A stretch of 64,000 nt of DNA from JBKPNJ01 sp963695705 (GCA_963695705.1 CAVOHB010000009.1:434001-498000); one strand, 5' to 3'. Shown: positions 8,875-18,279, counted from the first letter of the stretch. Notes: a model not told the origin generated them from the letters alone. Made by a program: numbers and translations.

Positions 8875-9297
8875 ATGAACACAGACCAGACGAAACAGGT
8901 CGTGCTTAAGCTGTACGAACTGCTCAACGGCGGCGACACCGAGAGCATCGGCGAGCTCGTGGCGCAGCAATACGTGGAGCATGACCCGCTCCCAGGCCAG
9001 GGCACCGGCCGAGACGGAGTCATGGACCGCTTCTCGATGATCGTGGGTGCCCTGGCACCACGCTTCACCGTCGAGGACGTTGTCGCCGAGGGCGACAAGG
9101 TTGTCGTCCGATGGACCAACGCGGGAACCCATGTCGCGGAGTTCGCCGGCGTCCCGGCCACCGGCCGCTCGTTCACCATCGCCGGCATCGATATCTACCG
9201 AGTGGCGAATGGCCGGATCTGCGAGCACTGGCACGTGATCGACCAGCTGTCCATGCTCGGTCAGTTGGGTCTCCTGCCCGCACCTGCGGCGCCGTGA
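8875..9297 (+). CDS. Ester cyclase / SnoaL-like family protein
   Basis: A 140-aa NTF2-fold protein: QVVLKLYELLNGGDTESIGE, QQYVEHDPLPGQG, and the C-terminal GRICEHWHVIDQLSMLGQLG, where the EHW-x-x-x-D segment is the family signature. A GGAG-containing site precedes the ATG. It is divergent from the large XRE-ATPase regulator and separated from it by 21-bp repeats, so it is probably that regulator's target. It is a family paralogue of the gene at 5211-5645. No substrate can be assigned. Confidence 0.87.
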   Translation: MNTDQTKQVVLKLYELLNGGDTESIGELVAQQYVEHDPLPGQGTGRDGVMDRFSMIVGALAPRFTVEDVVAEGDKVVVRWTNAGTHVAEFAGVPATGRSFTIAGIDIYRVANGRICEHWHVIDQLSMLGQLGLLPAPAAP

Positions 9298-9471
9298 CGG
9301 ACGCTCGGCAATCGGCCGCCACGCGGGCGGTGGCCAGATCGCGCATAGCCACCTCGAGATGGTCGCGGATGCGCCTCCTTCACGCGCCGTAAGGAGCTCA
9401 GCGCAGCCATCAGGCACGAGTCGCGGCGTGAACCCGAACATGCAGATAGCCGCCGGTCGGCCAAGCTCCGC

Positions 9472-10059
9472 TCACGTCGCGGACCAGCCAGGGTCGCGGC
9501 CGTTGCCCGCGATGACCTCGTCCAGCACGGATGAGCCATCGGGGACCGGCAGCGCCGGACCGAACGCGTCACCACGTGCCTCGTCCGAGCCCGGCCCCGA
9601 CATCATCGCGACGAACTCCCTGGACGGTGCGAGCGACGCATCGTCGAGTGAGAGTCGCTGGCCGCTGGCACGCGCCACGTCCCAGCCATGCGCCACCAGC
9701 TCGTTGGCGGCGGTGATGCCCACCGCGGACGATGGCGCCTCGAAGCCGGCGATCCAGGTCGTGCCCTCCCAGGCCGCCGGGTCCGCCCATGCGTCGACCA
9801 GCCGGTCCAGCCAGCCGGCGGTCTCCCCGCGCCAGTCGTCGGGCAGCCGCGCGGCGTCGCCCGGCGGTGGAGGTTTGGAGCCGCCGGGTGGCTGCTCCTT
9901 GCGAGCAGCCAGCGTGAACGCCTCGGCGAGCCCTCGGACGTGCTGCAACAGATCGCCCAGGGCATAGCTCGGGCACGGGGTCGGGTCCCCGAGCTGGTCG
10001 TCGCGCACACCGTTCACCAGCCGCGCCATCTCGTGGGCGGCAGGTCTGAGATCATGCAT
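9472..10059 (-). CDS. Maleylpyruvate isomerase-like / TIGR03086 family metal-binding protein
   Basis: A 195-aa protein of the DinB/MDMPI superfamily. The N-terminal helix has MARLVNGVRDDQLGDPTPCP and YALGDLLQHVRGLAEAF, where the His is the first expected metal ligand; the second part has ITAANELVAHGWDVARASGQ with the further His ligand. The ATG at 10059 is chosen because AGGAG stands 7 bases upstream; the longer frame would add unrelated residues. In actinobacteria this family is linked to mycothiol-dependent reactions, which is a family-level inference here. Confidence 0.82.
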   Translation of the reverse strand: MHDLRPAAHEMARLVNGVRDDQLGDPTPCPSYALGDLLQHVRGLAEAFTLAARKEQPPGGSKPPPPGDAARLPDDWRGETAGWLDRLVDAWADPAAWEGTTWIAGFEAPSSAVGITAANELVAHGWDVARASGQRLSLDDASLAPSREFVAMMSGPGSDEARGDAFGPALPVPDGSSVLDEVIAGNGRDPGWSAT

Positions 10060-10280
10060 CTGAGACTCCTCGCTGCCGGGTTTCACGTACTGACCTGCCT
10101 GCGCCCCCAGACTCATCGGTCCTCGATCAGGGCGCCATCCTGTCATTGCGACCATCTTTCGGTCGCCCACGGCCGTCCCCGCCGATCAGGAATCGAGGAG
10201 CACCGGACTGTGGTCGGGCCTAGTCTTTCCTCAGGTGGCCGGCATCAGGCCGAGCCTTGACGTCGAAAGGCAGCCCGGGA

Positions 10281-10730
10281 ATGCCCGCGAAGAATTCCAA
10301 GACCAAGTCCGACGGCTTCAGCGCCGAGGAGCGTGCCGCGATGAAGGAGCGCGCCGCCGAGCTGCGCGCCGAGGGCAAGAAGGGCGCCAAGAAGGCCGAC
10401 GGCTTGCAGACGGTCCTGGACAGGATCGCGGAGATGGCGCCGGAGGATCGTGAGCTCGCGGAGCGCGTGCACGTGACGGTGACCGCAGCCGCCCCCGAGC
10501 TGTCGCCCAAGACCTGGTACGGAATGCCCGCCTACACGAACGCCGACGGCAAGATCGTCCTGTTCTTCCAGGATGCGGGCAAGTTCAACTACCGGTACTC
10601 GACCCTGGGATTCCAGGACGCGGCCAACCTCGATGACGGGGACCTGTGGCCGGTGTCCTACGCGCTGAAGAAATGGAGCCCGGGGGTGGAGAAGAAGGTC
10701 GCCGGGCTGGTGAAGGCTGCCATCTCCTGA
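10281..10730 (+). CDS. DUF1801 family protein
   Basis: A 149-aa protein. The N-terminal 45 residues are highly charged and helical (FSAEERAAMKERAAELRAEG). The core has ELSPKTWYGMPAYTNADGK, IVLFFQDAGKFNYRYSTLGF and LWPVSYALKKWSPGVEKKV, typical of the DUF1801 (YdhG/YdeI-like) fold. The start at 10281 has GAAAGG 10 bases upstream; a TTG at 10257 is an alternative. The function of this branch is unknown. It is convergent with helR, with only 11 bases between the stop codons. Confidence 0.82.
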   Translation: MPAKNSKTKSDGFSAEERAAMKERAAELRAEGKKGAKKADGLQTVLDRIAEMAPEDRELAERVHVTVTAAAPELSPKTWYGMPAYTNADGKIVLFFQDAGKFNYRYSTLGFQDAANLDDGDLWPVSYALKKWSPGVEKKVAGLVKAAIS

Positions 10731-10741
10731 CCGCTGCTGTG

Positions 10742-12937
10742 TCACCTCGCGCGCCCGTGGCCCGCGGTCAAGGGGGTCGTGAGGATGACGAGTCGCTGGG
10801 TGGCGCGGGTCATCGCGACGTAGCGGTCGACCGCTCCTTCGATGCCCTCGCCGAACGCCTCTGGGTCGATGAGGACGACCAGGTCGAACTCGAGGCCCTT
10901 CGAGAGCTCCGGGGTCAGCGACCGTACGCGGGACGTCGCCCGGAACGTGCCCGCCTCGATGTCATGGGTGCCGATGACGCAGGCGATCCCGTCGGCATGC
11001 GCGGCGAGCCAGGCGTCGAGGGTCGAGCCCAGATCCGATGTAGACCCGTGTACGACGGGAACCCCGCTGCTGCGGATGGAGGTCGGCACGCTGACGTCCG
11101 GGAGCACGGCCCGGATGACCGGCTCGGCCTCGGCCATGACCTCTTCCGGCGTTCGGTAGTTGATGCTCAGGGAAGCCAGGTTGATCCGGTCGAGACCGAT
11201 CCGCTCGAGGCGCTCCTGCCACGACTCCGTGAACCCATGCCGGGCCTGGGCCCGGTCGCCGACGATGGTGAAGCTCCGGGACGGGCACCGGAGCAGCACC
11301 ATCTGCCACTCCGCGTCTGTGAGCTCCTGAGCCTCGTCCACCACGATGTGCGCGAACGGGCCGGCGAGCGGGTCCGGGTCGGTGCTGGGCACCGCGGTTT
11401 CGTCAACCAATGTGCCCTGCAGGTCCTCCCCGCGCAGCATCGACATCACGAGCATCTCGGAGTCGTCGGCCGCGACCAGGTCGTCGACGACCCTGGCCAT
11501 CTGCTGCCGATCGGCGGCGACGGCGGCTTCCCGGCGACGCCGACGGCGTGACGCCTCCGGGTCGCCGAGGCGTTGCCGAGCCGCGTCCAGCAGCGGCAGG
11601 TCGGACACCGTCCAGGCCTGGGCGTTCCGGCGCTGCAGTTTGCCGACCTCGTCGGGGCTGAGCCAGGGCGCGCACATCCGCAGGTAGGCGGGCACCGACC
11701 ACAGGTCTCCGACGAGGTCGGCCGGGTCGATCAGGGGCCACGCTCTGGTGAAGGTGTCGATCAGCTCGGTGTTCTGCCGGAGCGACCTGCGAAGCAGATC
11801 AGCCGATACGTCATCGTCGTCGTCGTGCTTGTCGACGAGGATCGTGAGCAACTCGTCCCAGATCTGGTCGCGCGCCTCGTTGTGCGGCGTACCGGGGTCG
11901 GGTGACTCGAACGCCTCGACCCACTCGTCGGTACTGAGCCAGATGTCGGACCAGTGGGTCTCGACCACCATCCCTTCGGAGGGCGGCTCCTCGTAGAGAC
12001 GGACGGCTGGCTCGATCGCCTTCACCATGTCCGCGGACGCCTTCAGGCGGGCCACGTCGGGGTCGATCTCGAGCTGCGCGGCGGCGCCCTCGGGGACCAG
12101 GTCGCGCAGGGTGCAGGTCTGCACGCCCTCCTCCCCGAGGCTGGGAAGGACGTCGGCGACGTAGGCCAGGTAGGGCTGGTGCGGGCCGACGAACAGGACG
12201 CCGCCCCGGCGGTGACCGAGGCGCGGGTCGGAATACAGGAGGTAGGCGGTCCGGTGCAGGGCGACGACGGTCTTCCCCGTACCGGCACCGCCGTCGACGA
12301 CGAGAGCGCCTCGGGAGCCGGCGCGGATGATGGCGTCCTGGTCGGCCTGGATCGTGCCGAGCACGTCTCGCATCCGGGGCGAGCGGCTGCTGCCCAGGCT
12401 GGCGATGAAGGCGGACTGGTCGTCGAGCGCTGCGTGCCCGGCAAGCCCGCCCGGGGTGAACACCTCGTCCCAGAAGTCGCTGATCCGCCCGCGGGTCCAG
12501 CGATACCTGCGGCGGCTCACCAGACCCATCGGGTTGGCGTGGGTCGCTCCGAAGAACGGCTCAGCCGCGGGCGAGCGCCAGTCGACCAGCAGCCGACGAT
12601 CCGCGCGATCCCTGAGGCCAAGTCGTCCGACATACACCGGCTCATGGTTGTCTGCGCTGACGATGCGTCCTAGGCACAGGTCCAGACCGAAGCGACGCAG
12701 CGCGCGCAGCCGCGCGGTCAACCGGTGGATCTCCAGATCCCGGTCCATCGCCTCCTGGCCGGTGCCGCCCGGTGCCCTGCGCTCGGCATCGAGGCGGTCG
12801 GACAGGTCTGCGATCGACTGCTCGAGGCTCTCGGCGAGGGCCGCGAAGTGCTGCTCGTCGGCGGCGATCAGCGCCGGGTCGGCCTTGAAGGCAAGGTGGT
12901 CGGGAAGATCGAACGCGCTGGTGGTCAGGGGGTTCAC
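10742..12937 (-). CDS. helR: HelR/HelD-type RNA polymerase recycling motor ATPase
   Basis: A 731-aa UvrD-like superfamily 1 ATPase. After an N-terminal coiled-coil region (about residues 15-90) comes the RNAP-binding insertion, then Walker A GGAGTGKTVVALHRTAYLLY and Walker B AHIVVDEAQELTDAEWQM, followed by helicase motifs including SINYRTPEEVM and the C-terminal DLVVLIDPEAF. HelR proteins bind RNA polymerase, displace rifamycins from it and recycle stalled enzyme. I chose the GTG at 12937 (protein starting MNPLTTSAFDLPD), preceded by GGAG; an upstream ATG frame exists but covers the promoter. The rifamycin-associated element at 13003-13021 lies 65 bases upstream, so expression is probably rifamycin-inducible. 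Confidence 0.92.
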   Translation of the reverse strand: MNPLTTSAFDLPDHLAFKADPALIAADEQHFAALAESLEQSIADLSDRLDAERRAPGGTGQEAMDRDLEIHRLTARLRALRRFGLDLCLGRIVSADNHEPVYVGRLGLRDRADRRLLVDWRSPAAEPFFGATHANPMGLVSRRRYRWTRGRISDFWDEVFTPGGLAGHAALDDQSAFIASLGSSRSPRMRDVLGTIQADQDAIIRAGSRGALVVDGGAGTGKTVVALHRTAYLLYSDPRLGHRRGGVLFVGPHQPYLAYVADVLPSLGEEGVQTCTLRDLVPEGAAAQLEIDPDVARLKASADMVKAIEPAVRLYEEPPSEGMVVETHWSDIWLSTDEWVEAFESPDPGTPHNEARDQIWDELLTILVDKHDDDDDVSADLLRRSLRQNTELIDTFTRAWPLIDPADLVGDLWSVPAYLRMCAPWLSPDEVGKLQRRNAQAWTVSDLPLLDAARQRLGDPEASRRRRRREAAVAADRQQMARVVDDLVAADDSEMLVMSMLRGEDLQGTLVDETAVPSTDPDPLAGPFAHIVVDEAQELTDAEWQMVLLRCPSRSFTIVGDRAQARHGFTESWQERLERIGLDRINLASLSINYRTPEEVMAEAEPVIRAVLPDVSVPTSIRSSGVPVVHGSTSDLGSTLDAWLAAHADGIACVIGTHDIEAGTFRATSRVRSLTPELSKGLEFDLVVLIDPEAFGEGIEGAVDRYVAMTRATQRLVILTTPLTAGHGRAR

Positions 12938-13002
12938 GTCATCGGCTCCGATCGCGCGGTCCGTATTTTCTGGCCTCGGCCGGCGATTCTGGGGCACGAC
13001 CC

Positions 13003-13021
13003 GGGGCTTGCCGCAAGCCCC
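13003..13021 (-). promoter_or_regulatory. Rifamycin-associated element (RAE) upstream of helR
   Basis: A perfect 19-base palindrome (8-base arms around a 3-base centre) reading ggggcttgccgcaagcccc. It matches the published rifamycin-associated element found upstream of rifamycin-inactivating and helR genes in actinobacteria. It lies 65 bases upstream of the helR start. The element sets rifamycin-responsive induction; the exact promoter boxes here are not obvious. Confidence 0.9.
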
Positions 13022-13194
13022 CCGTTGGGTTATAAGTTGAGAGTGGAGGGGAGTGGTAACTCCCCTCCGTCTCCGTTGACAGCCCGCCTCGGAGGAACCC
13101 GGGAGGTTCCAGCTGGGCGCAGCCGCCCTGTTCACCCATGAGAGCCACCGGCTGGGTATTGAGGTGACATGAGCGCGGCGCTTACTCTGCGATC

Positions 13195-14385
13195 GTGTCG
13201 GCCCCGATGACGCGATCGCGCCTGGGAGCCGCCTCGGTCGCGATTGTGGCCCTGGTCGTCGCCGCGGCGGTTGTCGGTGGGATCCACGGCGGGTTCACGG
13301 ATCTCTTCGTCTACCAGTACGCCGGCCGGGCGGCGTTCGACGGGCGGACGGTCTACGACTCCGGTGACCCTGTCACCGGGCTGCCGTTCACCTATCCTCC
13401 GTTCGCGGCGCTGGTGATGGTCCCGCTGGGGCTGCTCCCGGCCCGGCTCGCGGCGGCGCTGTGGACCGGTGCGTCGGTGGGAGCGCTTGCGGCGGTCGTT
13501 GTCGTAGTACGCCGCGCTTTCGGTCGGCCGACAGCAGGGTGGCTGGTCGCGCTGTTGGGCGTCGGTGCGCTCGCCCTTGAGCCTGTGTGGCAGAACCTCA
13601 CGTTCGGGCAGGTCAACCTGGTCTTGATGCTGGTGGTTCTGGTCGACCTCCTCCGGCCGGAACGACGTCTGGCGGGCGTGCTGGTGGGCATCGCGGCGGG
13701 CGTGAAGCTGACCCCGCTCGTGTTCGTCGTACTGCTGGTGATGGTCGGTCGTCGTGCGGCTGCGGGTCGGGCCGCCCTGGCATTCGCCTGCACTGTCGTG
13801 GTCGGGTTCCTGGCGATGCCGGGCTCGGCGGCGGCGTACTGGACCGACGGGCTTTTCGATCCGGGCCGGGTCGGACCCCCGGCCCTCGCACACAACCAGT
13901 CGGTGTTCGGCGCGCTGACCCGGTTGCTCGACGGCCCCCCGCCGGCCCTGCTGTGGCTCGCCGTCACGGGACCGCTCGTGCTTGCGGTCCTGCTCGTCGC
14001 CGCCGCCTGGTGGCGTCGCGGAGACCGGGTGCTCGGCACCTGCCTGGGCGCAATGGCGATGCTGCTCGCCTCGCCGGTCTCGTGGTCGCACCACTGGGTG
14101 TGGGCGGTGCCGGTCGCGCTGGCGCTGTGGGAGCGCAGCCGGTGGGCGGCCACGGCATGGACCGCGCTGTTCGTGGCCCGTCCGATATTATGGCCGCCCT
14201 GGGGTCAGGGTCGCGAGTACGGGTGGAGCCCGTCCGACCACCTCGCCGGCAACGCCTACGTTTTGGCCGCCCTCGGTCTCGCCATCTGGGCGGCCGTGGT
14301 TCTCATGAACGACGCTCGTCCCCCTGTTACGGCCGAGACATCGGCCCTTCCGGCCACCTGCCGGACGCCGCGGCGCCTTAGCTAG
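13195..14385 (+). CDS. Glycosyltransferase family 87 (DUF2029) integral membrane protein
   Basis: A 396-aa polytopic membrane protein with about ten hydrophobic segments. The early loop FVYQYAGRAAFDGRTVYD and FTYPPFAALVMVPLGLLP are the conserved catalytic-face motifs of GT87 polyprenol-phosphate-dependent mannosyl- or arabinosyltransferases; GIAAGVKLTPLVFVVLLV is the conserved second motif. Mycobacterial homologues add alpha-1,2-mannose to lipoglycans. The GTG at 13195 is taken as start; an ATG at 13207 is possible. It is divergent from helR and stands alone. Confidence 0.87.
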   Translation: MSAPMTRSRLGAASVAIVALVVAAAVVGGIHGGFTDLFVYQYAGRAAFDGRTVYDSGDPVTGLPFTYPPFAALVMVPLGLLPARLAAALWTGASVGALAAVVVVVRRAFGRPTAGWLVALLGVGALALEPVWQNLTFGQVNLVLMLVVLVDLLRPERRLAGVLVGIAAGVKLTPLVFVVLLVMVGRRAAAGRAALAFACTVVVGFLAMPGSAAAYWTDGLFDPGRVGPPALAHNQSVFGALTRLLDGPPPALLWLAVTGPLVLAVLLVAAAWWRRGDRVLGTCLGAMAMLLASPVSWSHHWVWAVPVALALWERSRWAATAWTALFVARPILWPPWGQGREYGWSPSDHLAGNAYVLAALGLAIWAAVVLMNDARPPVTAETSALPATCRTPRRLS

Positions 14386-14501
14386 GTCGCCGCGCGGCTT
14401 TGGCCCTGGATGGGCCCTGACTGTGCTCCCTGCTGTCCTGGCTGGCTCCGGACATCAGACCCGCCCTGACCGCTTCGCTGCTCCTCCGATTGGATGTCGT
14501 C

Positions 14502-15041
14502 GTGAGCAACATGTGGGCTACGCCCGAGAACGACCCCAGAACGTACGGGAACCCCGTTGGCGAGAAGGCGACCTACCAGGAATACCTGGGCAATTACCGT
14601 CTGACCATCAACATGAAGTGCGACGGCCTGGACGCCGACCAGCTCGCCCGACGATCGGTGCCGCCCAGCACCATGAGCCTGCTCGGCCTGGTCCGTCACC
14701 TGGCGCAGGTGGAGAACCACTGGTTCCAACGCGTGCTGTTGGGCCGGAACGACGCACCTCGTCTCTACAAGCGCGAGGACGACCCGGATTGGGACTTCCA
14801 TGGCGCGACCGACGACCCCGAGGTGGTAGCTGATGCTTTCGCGACCTGGAGGGCCGAGATCGACAAGGCCGACGAATGGATTGTCGCCCTCGAGGAGCCG
14901 GACCTGGGCCGGGAGATCCCGCTCCACGACGGCACTGTCGCCGTACGCGACGTGCTCGTCCACGTCATCGAGGAGTACGCGCGGCACGCCGGTCACGCCG
15001 ATCTGCTGCGCGAGTGCATCGACGGGCGAACCGGCCAGTGA
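14502..15041 (+). CDS. DinB family protein (DUF664)
   Basis: A 179-aa four-helix bundle of the DinB_2/DUF664 type: SLLGLVRHLAQVENHWFQRV carries the first His ligand, and VLVHVIEEYARHAGHADLLR carries the two C-terminal His ligands of the triad. Relatives are metal-dependent thiol S-transferases or damage-inducible proteins, commonly acting with mycothiol or bacillithiol. GTG at 14502 is my start; ATG at 14511 and TTG at 14490 are alternatives. No direct partner is next to it. Confidence 0.85.
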   Translation: MSNMWATPENDPRTYGNPVGEKATYQEYLGNYRLTINMKCDGLDADQLARRSVPPSTMSLLGLVRHLAQVENHWFQRVLLGRNDAPRLYKREDDPDWDFHGATDDPEVVADAFATWRAEIDKADEWIVALEEPDLGREIPLHDGTVAVRDVLVHVIEEYARHAGHADLLRECIDGRTGQ

Positions 15042-15077
15042 CCCACGCGGCGCAGCCTCTGAGGTTAGTGTGTCGGC

Positions 15078-15437
15078 ATGAGTGGCGAGGAACCCATTTC
15101 CTACCTTGCGTTGGCCGTCGGGACGCCGGTGTTGTCCAGTTCGGCGAAGCAGATCGGGACGGTCGAGCACGTCCTTCAGATCCCCGAGCTCGACCTGTTC
15201 GACGGCATCGTGGTCGAGACCGCAGCAGGGATCCGCTTCGTCGACCGCGACCAGATCGATCGGATCACCACGACAGCGGTCTACTGCCGGTTGACGGATG
15301 CGCAGGCCGCCGACCTCCCCGCGCCCGACGGCGATGCCGTCTACCGGGCCGATCCGCTCGGCGGTCAGGGATCGTCGATTCGGGATCGGCTCGGCCGCAT
15401 GTTCGGCCGACCACATTGGACCCGGGAACACGACTAG
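15078..15437 (+). CDS. PRC-barrel-like domain protein
   Basis: A 119-aa protein. The first 75 residues form a small beta-barrel pattern: LAVGTPVLSSSAKQIGTVEH, then LFDGIVVETAAGIRFVDRDQ and IDRITTTAVYCRL, as in PRC-barrel/DUF2171 proteins that bind other proteins or sense the cell surface state. The tail is short and basic (SIRDRLGRMFGRPHW). The role is unknown. Confidence 0.75.
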   Translation: MSGEEPISYLALAVGTPVLSSSAKQIGTVEHVLQIPELDLFDGIVVETAAGIRFVDRDQIDRITTTAVYCRLTDAQAADLPAPDGDAVYRADPLGGQGSSIRDRLGRMFGRPHWTREHD

Positions 15438-15597
15438 CTCGACGGTGATGACGCGTCCCGGTTCCAGATCATCGGGTAGCGGATTCTGGATCGCCCCGTC
15501 CCACCTGGTCAGCGTCTCGGGGCCCTCTCGCTGCTCATTGTCAGGGCCGCAGACTAACGTTCATCCGGACGATCAACTTCCGGAAAGGTCGCCGCCC

Positions 15598-16566
15598 GTG
15601 GACCCAGATATCAGCCCGACGGCGCGGGCGCTGCTGGCGCTCGAACTGGTCCAGGGCAGCCCTGGAATCACCGCGGACCGGCTCGCCGACAAGCTCGGCG
15701 TCTCCGACCGGGCCGCCCGCCGGTACATAGCTATTCTCCGCGAGGCCGGCATCCCGATCGAGTCCGTGCGAGGGCCCTACGGCGGCTACCGCGTCGGCCG
15801 CGGCCTGCGGCTCCCGCCGCTGATGTTCAGCGCCGACGAGGCCCTCGGCCTGGTGATGGCGGTGCTCGATGGCCACCACGACGCCAGCGATCCGACCGGC
15901 CACGTCGGCGGTGCGCTCGGCAAGATCATCCGGGCACTCCCGGAGCCGGTGGCCGCCCAGGCGGAGGCCGTCCGTCAGACCACCGCGCCCGCCCCCGATC
16001 GCGCCGCCGCCCGGCCCGACCCGGGGACCACGAGCGCCCTGGTGCGGGCCTGCTCGGATCACCGACAGGTGCGGCTCGGCTACCACTCAGAGGCGGGGTC
16101 GGACTGGCTCACCACCGTCGACCCGTGGGCGGTCGTCGTACGCCATGGCCGGTGGTACCTGCTCTGTCGGTCCCACACCGCGGATGCTCGACGGGCATAC
16201 CGGATCGACCGGGTCCGCGGGGTGGAGGTGCTTGACCACACCTTCAGCCCACCTGCCGATCTCGACCCGGTCGCCATGCTCGAGGAGCATCTCGCCGTCG
16301 GATGGGAGTTCGACGTCGAGGTCGTCATCGACGCACCCGTGGAAGCCGTGGCACGTTGCCTTCCGCGCGCCATCGGCCTGCCCGAGCGTCTCGATGCCGA
16401 GACCACGCGGCTGGTCGGCAGCACCAGCAACCCGGTGTGGTACGCGGAGCAGCTCGCGGCCATCCCGGCGTCATACCGGATCGTGAGTTGCCGTGAGCTG
16501 CAGGAGGCCGCGCGCATCATCGGGCAGCGGCTACTGCGGGCGGCGGGTGAGAGTCCACGTCCCTGA
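15598..16566 (+). CDS. WYL domain-containing transcriptional regulator (YafY type)
   Basis: A 322-aa regulator: an N-terminal winged HTH (GITADRLADKLGVSDRAARR) with the wing RGPYGGYRVGRGLRLPPLMF, a central WYL domain with WAVVVRHGRWYLLCRSHTAD and RAYRIDRVRGVEVLD, and a C-terminal WCX-like extension (WEFDVEVVIDAPVEAVARC). The WYL domain senses ligands, in known cases nucleic-acid pieces or metabolites. The start is GTG 15598 with GGAAAGG 9 bases upstream; the upstream open frame is a shadow over the PRC-barrel gene. It ends 75 bases from the LigD-type gene, convergent with it. Confidence 0.9.
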   Translation: MDPDISPTARALLALELVQGSPGITADRLADKLGVSDRAARRYIAILREAGIPIESVRGPYGGYRVGRGLRLPPLMFSADEALGLVMAVLDGHHDASDPTGHVGGALGKIIRALPEPVAAQAEAVRQTTAPAPDRAAARPDPGTTSALVRACSDHRQVRLGYHSEAGSDWLTTVDPWAVVVRHGRWYLLCRSHTADARRAYRIDRVRGVEVLDHTFSPPADLDPVAMLEEHLAVGWEFDVEVVIDAPVEAVARCLPRAIGLPERLDAETTRLVGSTSNPVWYAEQLAAIPASYRIVSCRELQEAARIIGQRLLRAAGESPRP

Positions 16567-16641
16567 GCCCGGACGCACGGCCGGTGCCTTCCGCGAAACC
16601 GGCGAAGCGTGCCGCGGGGAATTCCCCTTGTATGGGCCGGG

Positions 16642-18279
16642 TTACTGGATGGCCGGAAGGCGCTGTGACTGCTGCAGGGCACCGTCGAAGAGATCGCCCT
16701 TCTCGGCGATGCGCCCGAGGATCGTGTGGATCGTGAATCCGTCGGGGGTCAGGCTCGGGTCGTCGAGTTCGTCCCACCCGATCGGTGCGGAGACGGGTGC
16801 GCCGGCGGCGGGCCGTGGACTGTAGGGAGCCACGAGCGTCTTGTTGATGGCGTTCTGGGTGTAGTCGAGCCGGGACAGACCTTGGCGTTCCTCGACGTTC
16901 CACTTCCAACTGACCAGTTCGGGGACAACCAGACCCACGCTCTTGGATAGCTTCTCCGTCCAGGCGCGGGTTTCGGCGAAGTCGGGGCCGCGGGCGATCG
17001 GTACCCAGATCTGGATGCCCCGACGCCCGGTGACCTTCGGCCAGGCCGAGATACCCATGTGTTCGAAAGCGGTGCGATGCAGCCTGGCGAGGACCAGGAC
17101 ATCCTCCCAGCTCGTCTTGTTGCCTGGGTCGATGTCGACGAGTGCGTAGGTTGGTCGATGCGGTCGATCGACCCGCGACGTCCAGGCATGCCACTCGAGG
17201 GCACCGAAGTTCGCAGCCCACACCAGTGCGGCGGGTTCGTCGACGACGAGGTAGGTACGTGTCTCGTCGCGGTCGGCCCCCGGATTGTCCCAGCGGGGGA
17301 GCCAGTCAGGTGCGTGGCGCGGAAGCTCCTTGTGCCAGAATCCCTTCGCCTGCGCACCGTTAGGGTAGCGATGCAGGTTGAGCGGTCGCCGGTGCAGATA
17401 CGGCAGTAGGGTCGGTGCGATCTGGGCCGAGTAGCGCAGCAGATCCCGCTTGGTGACCGGGTCCTCGCCGGCGCGCGCCGGGAACAGAACCTTGTCGAGG
17501 TTGGTGACCTTCAGCTCCCGCGCGAAGACGTTCCAGGTGCCGCGCGACTTGAGCGAGTCGAGTTCCTCCAGCTCCGGAGCACTGGGTGGTTCCACCCGCG
17601 GCGGTTTCAAGGCGATGGAGGCGCGCTCCGCGGGCATGTCCGATCGCCACATCCGTTCCGGATCCGCCTTCACCTCGTCGTTGGTGCGGCCAGTCAGGAC
17701 CGACCGTGGATGGTCCTCGGCGTTCCAACCCTTGGCCGCGTGCTCGTCGTGCTTGTGCAGCAGCAGCCACTCGTCCTTGCCCGAGCCTTCCCTGCTGGTG
17801 CGGACAAGGACGAAGCGGCCTCTGAGCTTGTCTCCCCACATGTCGAGGTGCAGTTCCCCGCGGGCGATCGCATTGCCGGGATCCGCATCGGGACCTGTCT
17901 TGTGCGGCTCCCAGGTGCCGGCGTCCCAGACGATGACGTCGCCGCCGCCGTACTCGCCAGCAGGGATGATCCCCTCGAAGTCGAAGTACTCCAACGGGTG
18001 GTCCTCGACATGAAAAGCCGCCCGGCGCACGTCGGGATCGAGGGTCGGACCCTTGGGCACCGCCCAGCTCGCCAATACCCCGTTGACCTCGAGGCGGAAG
18101 TCATAGTGCAGCCGACGCGCCCGATGGCGCTGGACCACGAAGCGACGGGAGTCGCCGCCGTGGTTTTCGCCCACCATCCGCTCACCCGACGGCTCCGGAG
18201 AGCGCGAGAAATCCCGTTTGCGCTGGTACGTGGCCAGTGCGGTCTTAACAGCTGAGGATGGTGGGTTGGACAGAGACAC
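16642..18279 (-). CDS. LigD-type 3'-phosphoesterase / polymerase protein without ligase domain
   Basis: A 545-aa NHEJ protein. Residues about 35-190 are the 3'-phosphoesterase domain (RARRLHYDFRLEVNGVLASW with the conserved His/Asp; EDHPLEYFDFEGIIPAGEYG). Residues about 245-530 are the primase-polymerase domain (VTNLDKVLFP, PLNLHRYPNG, and the metal-binding ALVDIDPG). The order is PE-Pol; the ligase domain of full LigD is absent. A separate ATP-dependent ligase gene lies on the same strand at 21108-22052, so the two may together supply the LigD activities. No Ku gene is in the window. Confidence 0.9.
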   Translation of the reverse strand: MSLSNPPSSAVKTALATYQRKRDFSRSPEPSGERMVGENHGGDSRRFVVQRHRARRLHYDFRLEVNGVLASWAVPKGPTLDPDVRRAAFHVEDHPLEYFDFEGIIPAGEYGGGDVIVWDAGTWEPHKTGPDADPGNAIARGELHLDMWGDKLRGRFVLVRTSREGSGKDEWLLLHKHDEHAAKGWNAEDHPRSVLTGRTNDEVKADPERMWRSDMPAERASIALKPPRVEPPSAPELEELDSLKSRGTWNVFARELKVTNLDKVLFPARAGEDPVTKRDLLRYSAQIAPTLLPYLHRRPLNLHRYPNGAQAKGFWHKELPRHAPDWLPRWDNPGADRDETRTYLVVDEPAALVWAANFGALEWHAWTSRVDRPHRPTYALVDIDPGNKTSWEDVLVLARLHRTAFEHMGISAWPKVTGRRGIQIWVPIARGPDFAETRAWTEKLSKSVGLVVPELVSWKWNVEERQGLSRLDYTQNAINKTLVAPYSPRPAAGAPVSAPIGWDELDDPSLTPDGFTIHTILGRIAEKGDLFDGALQQSQRLPAIQ

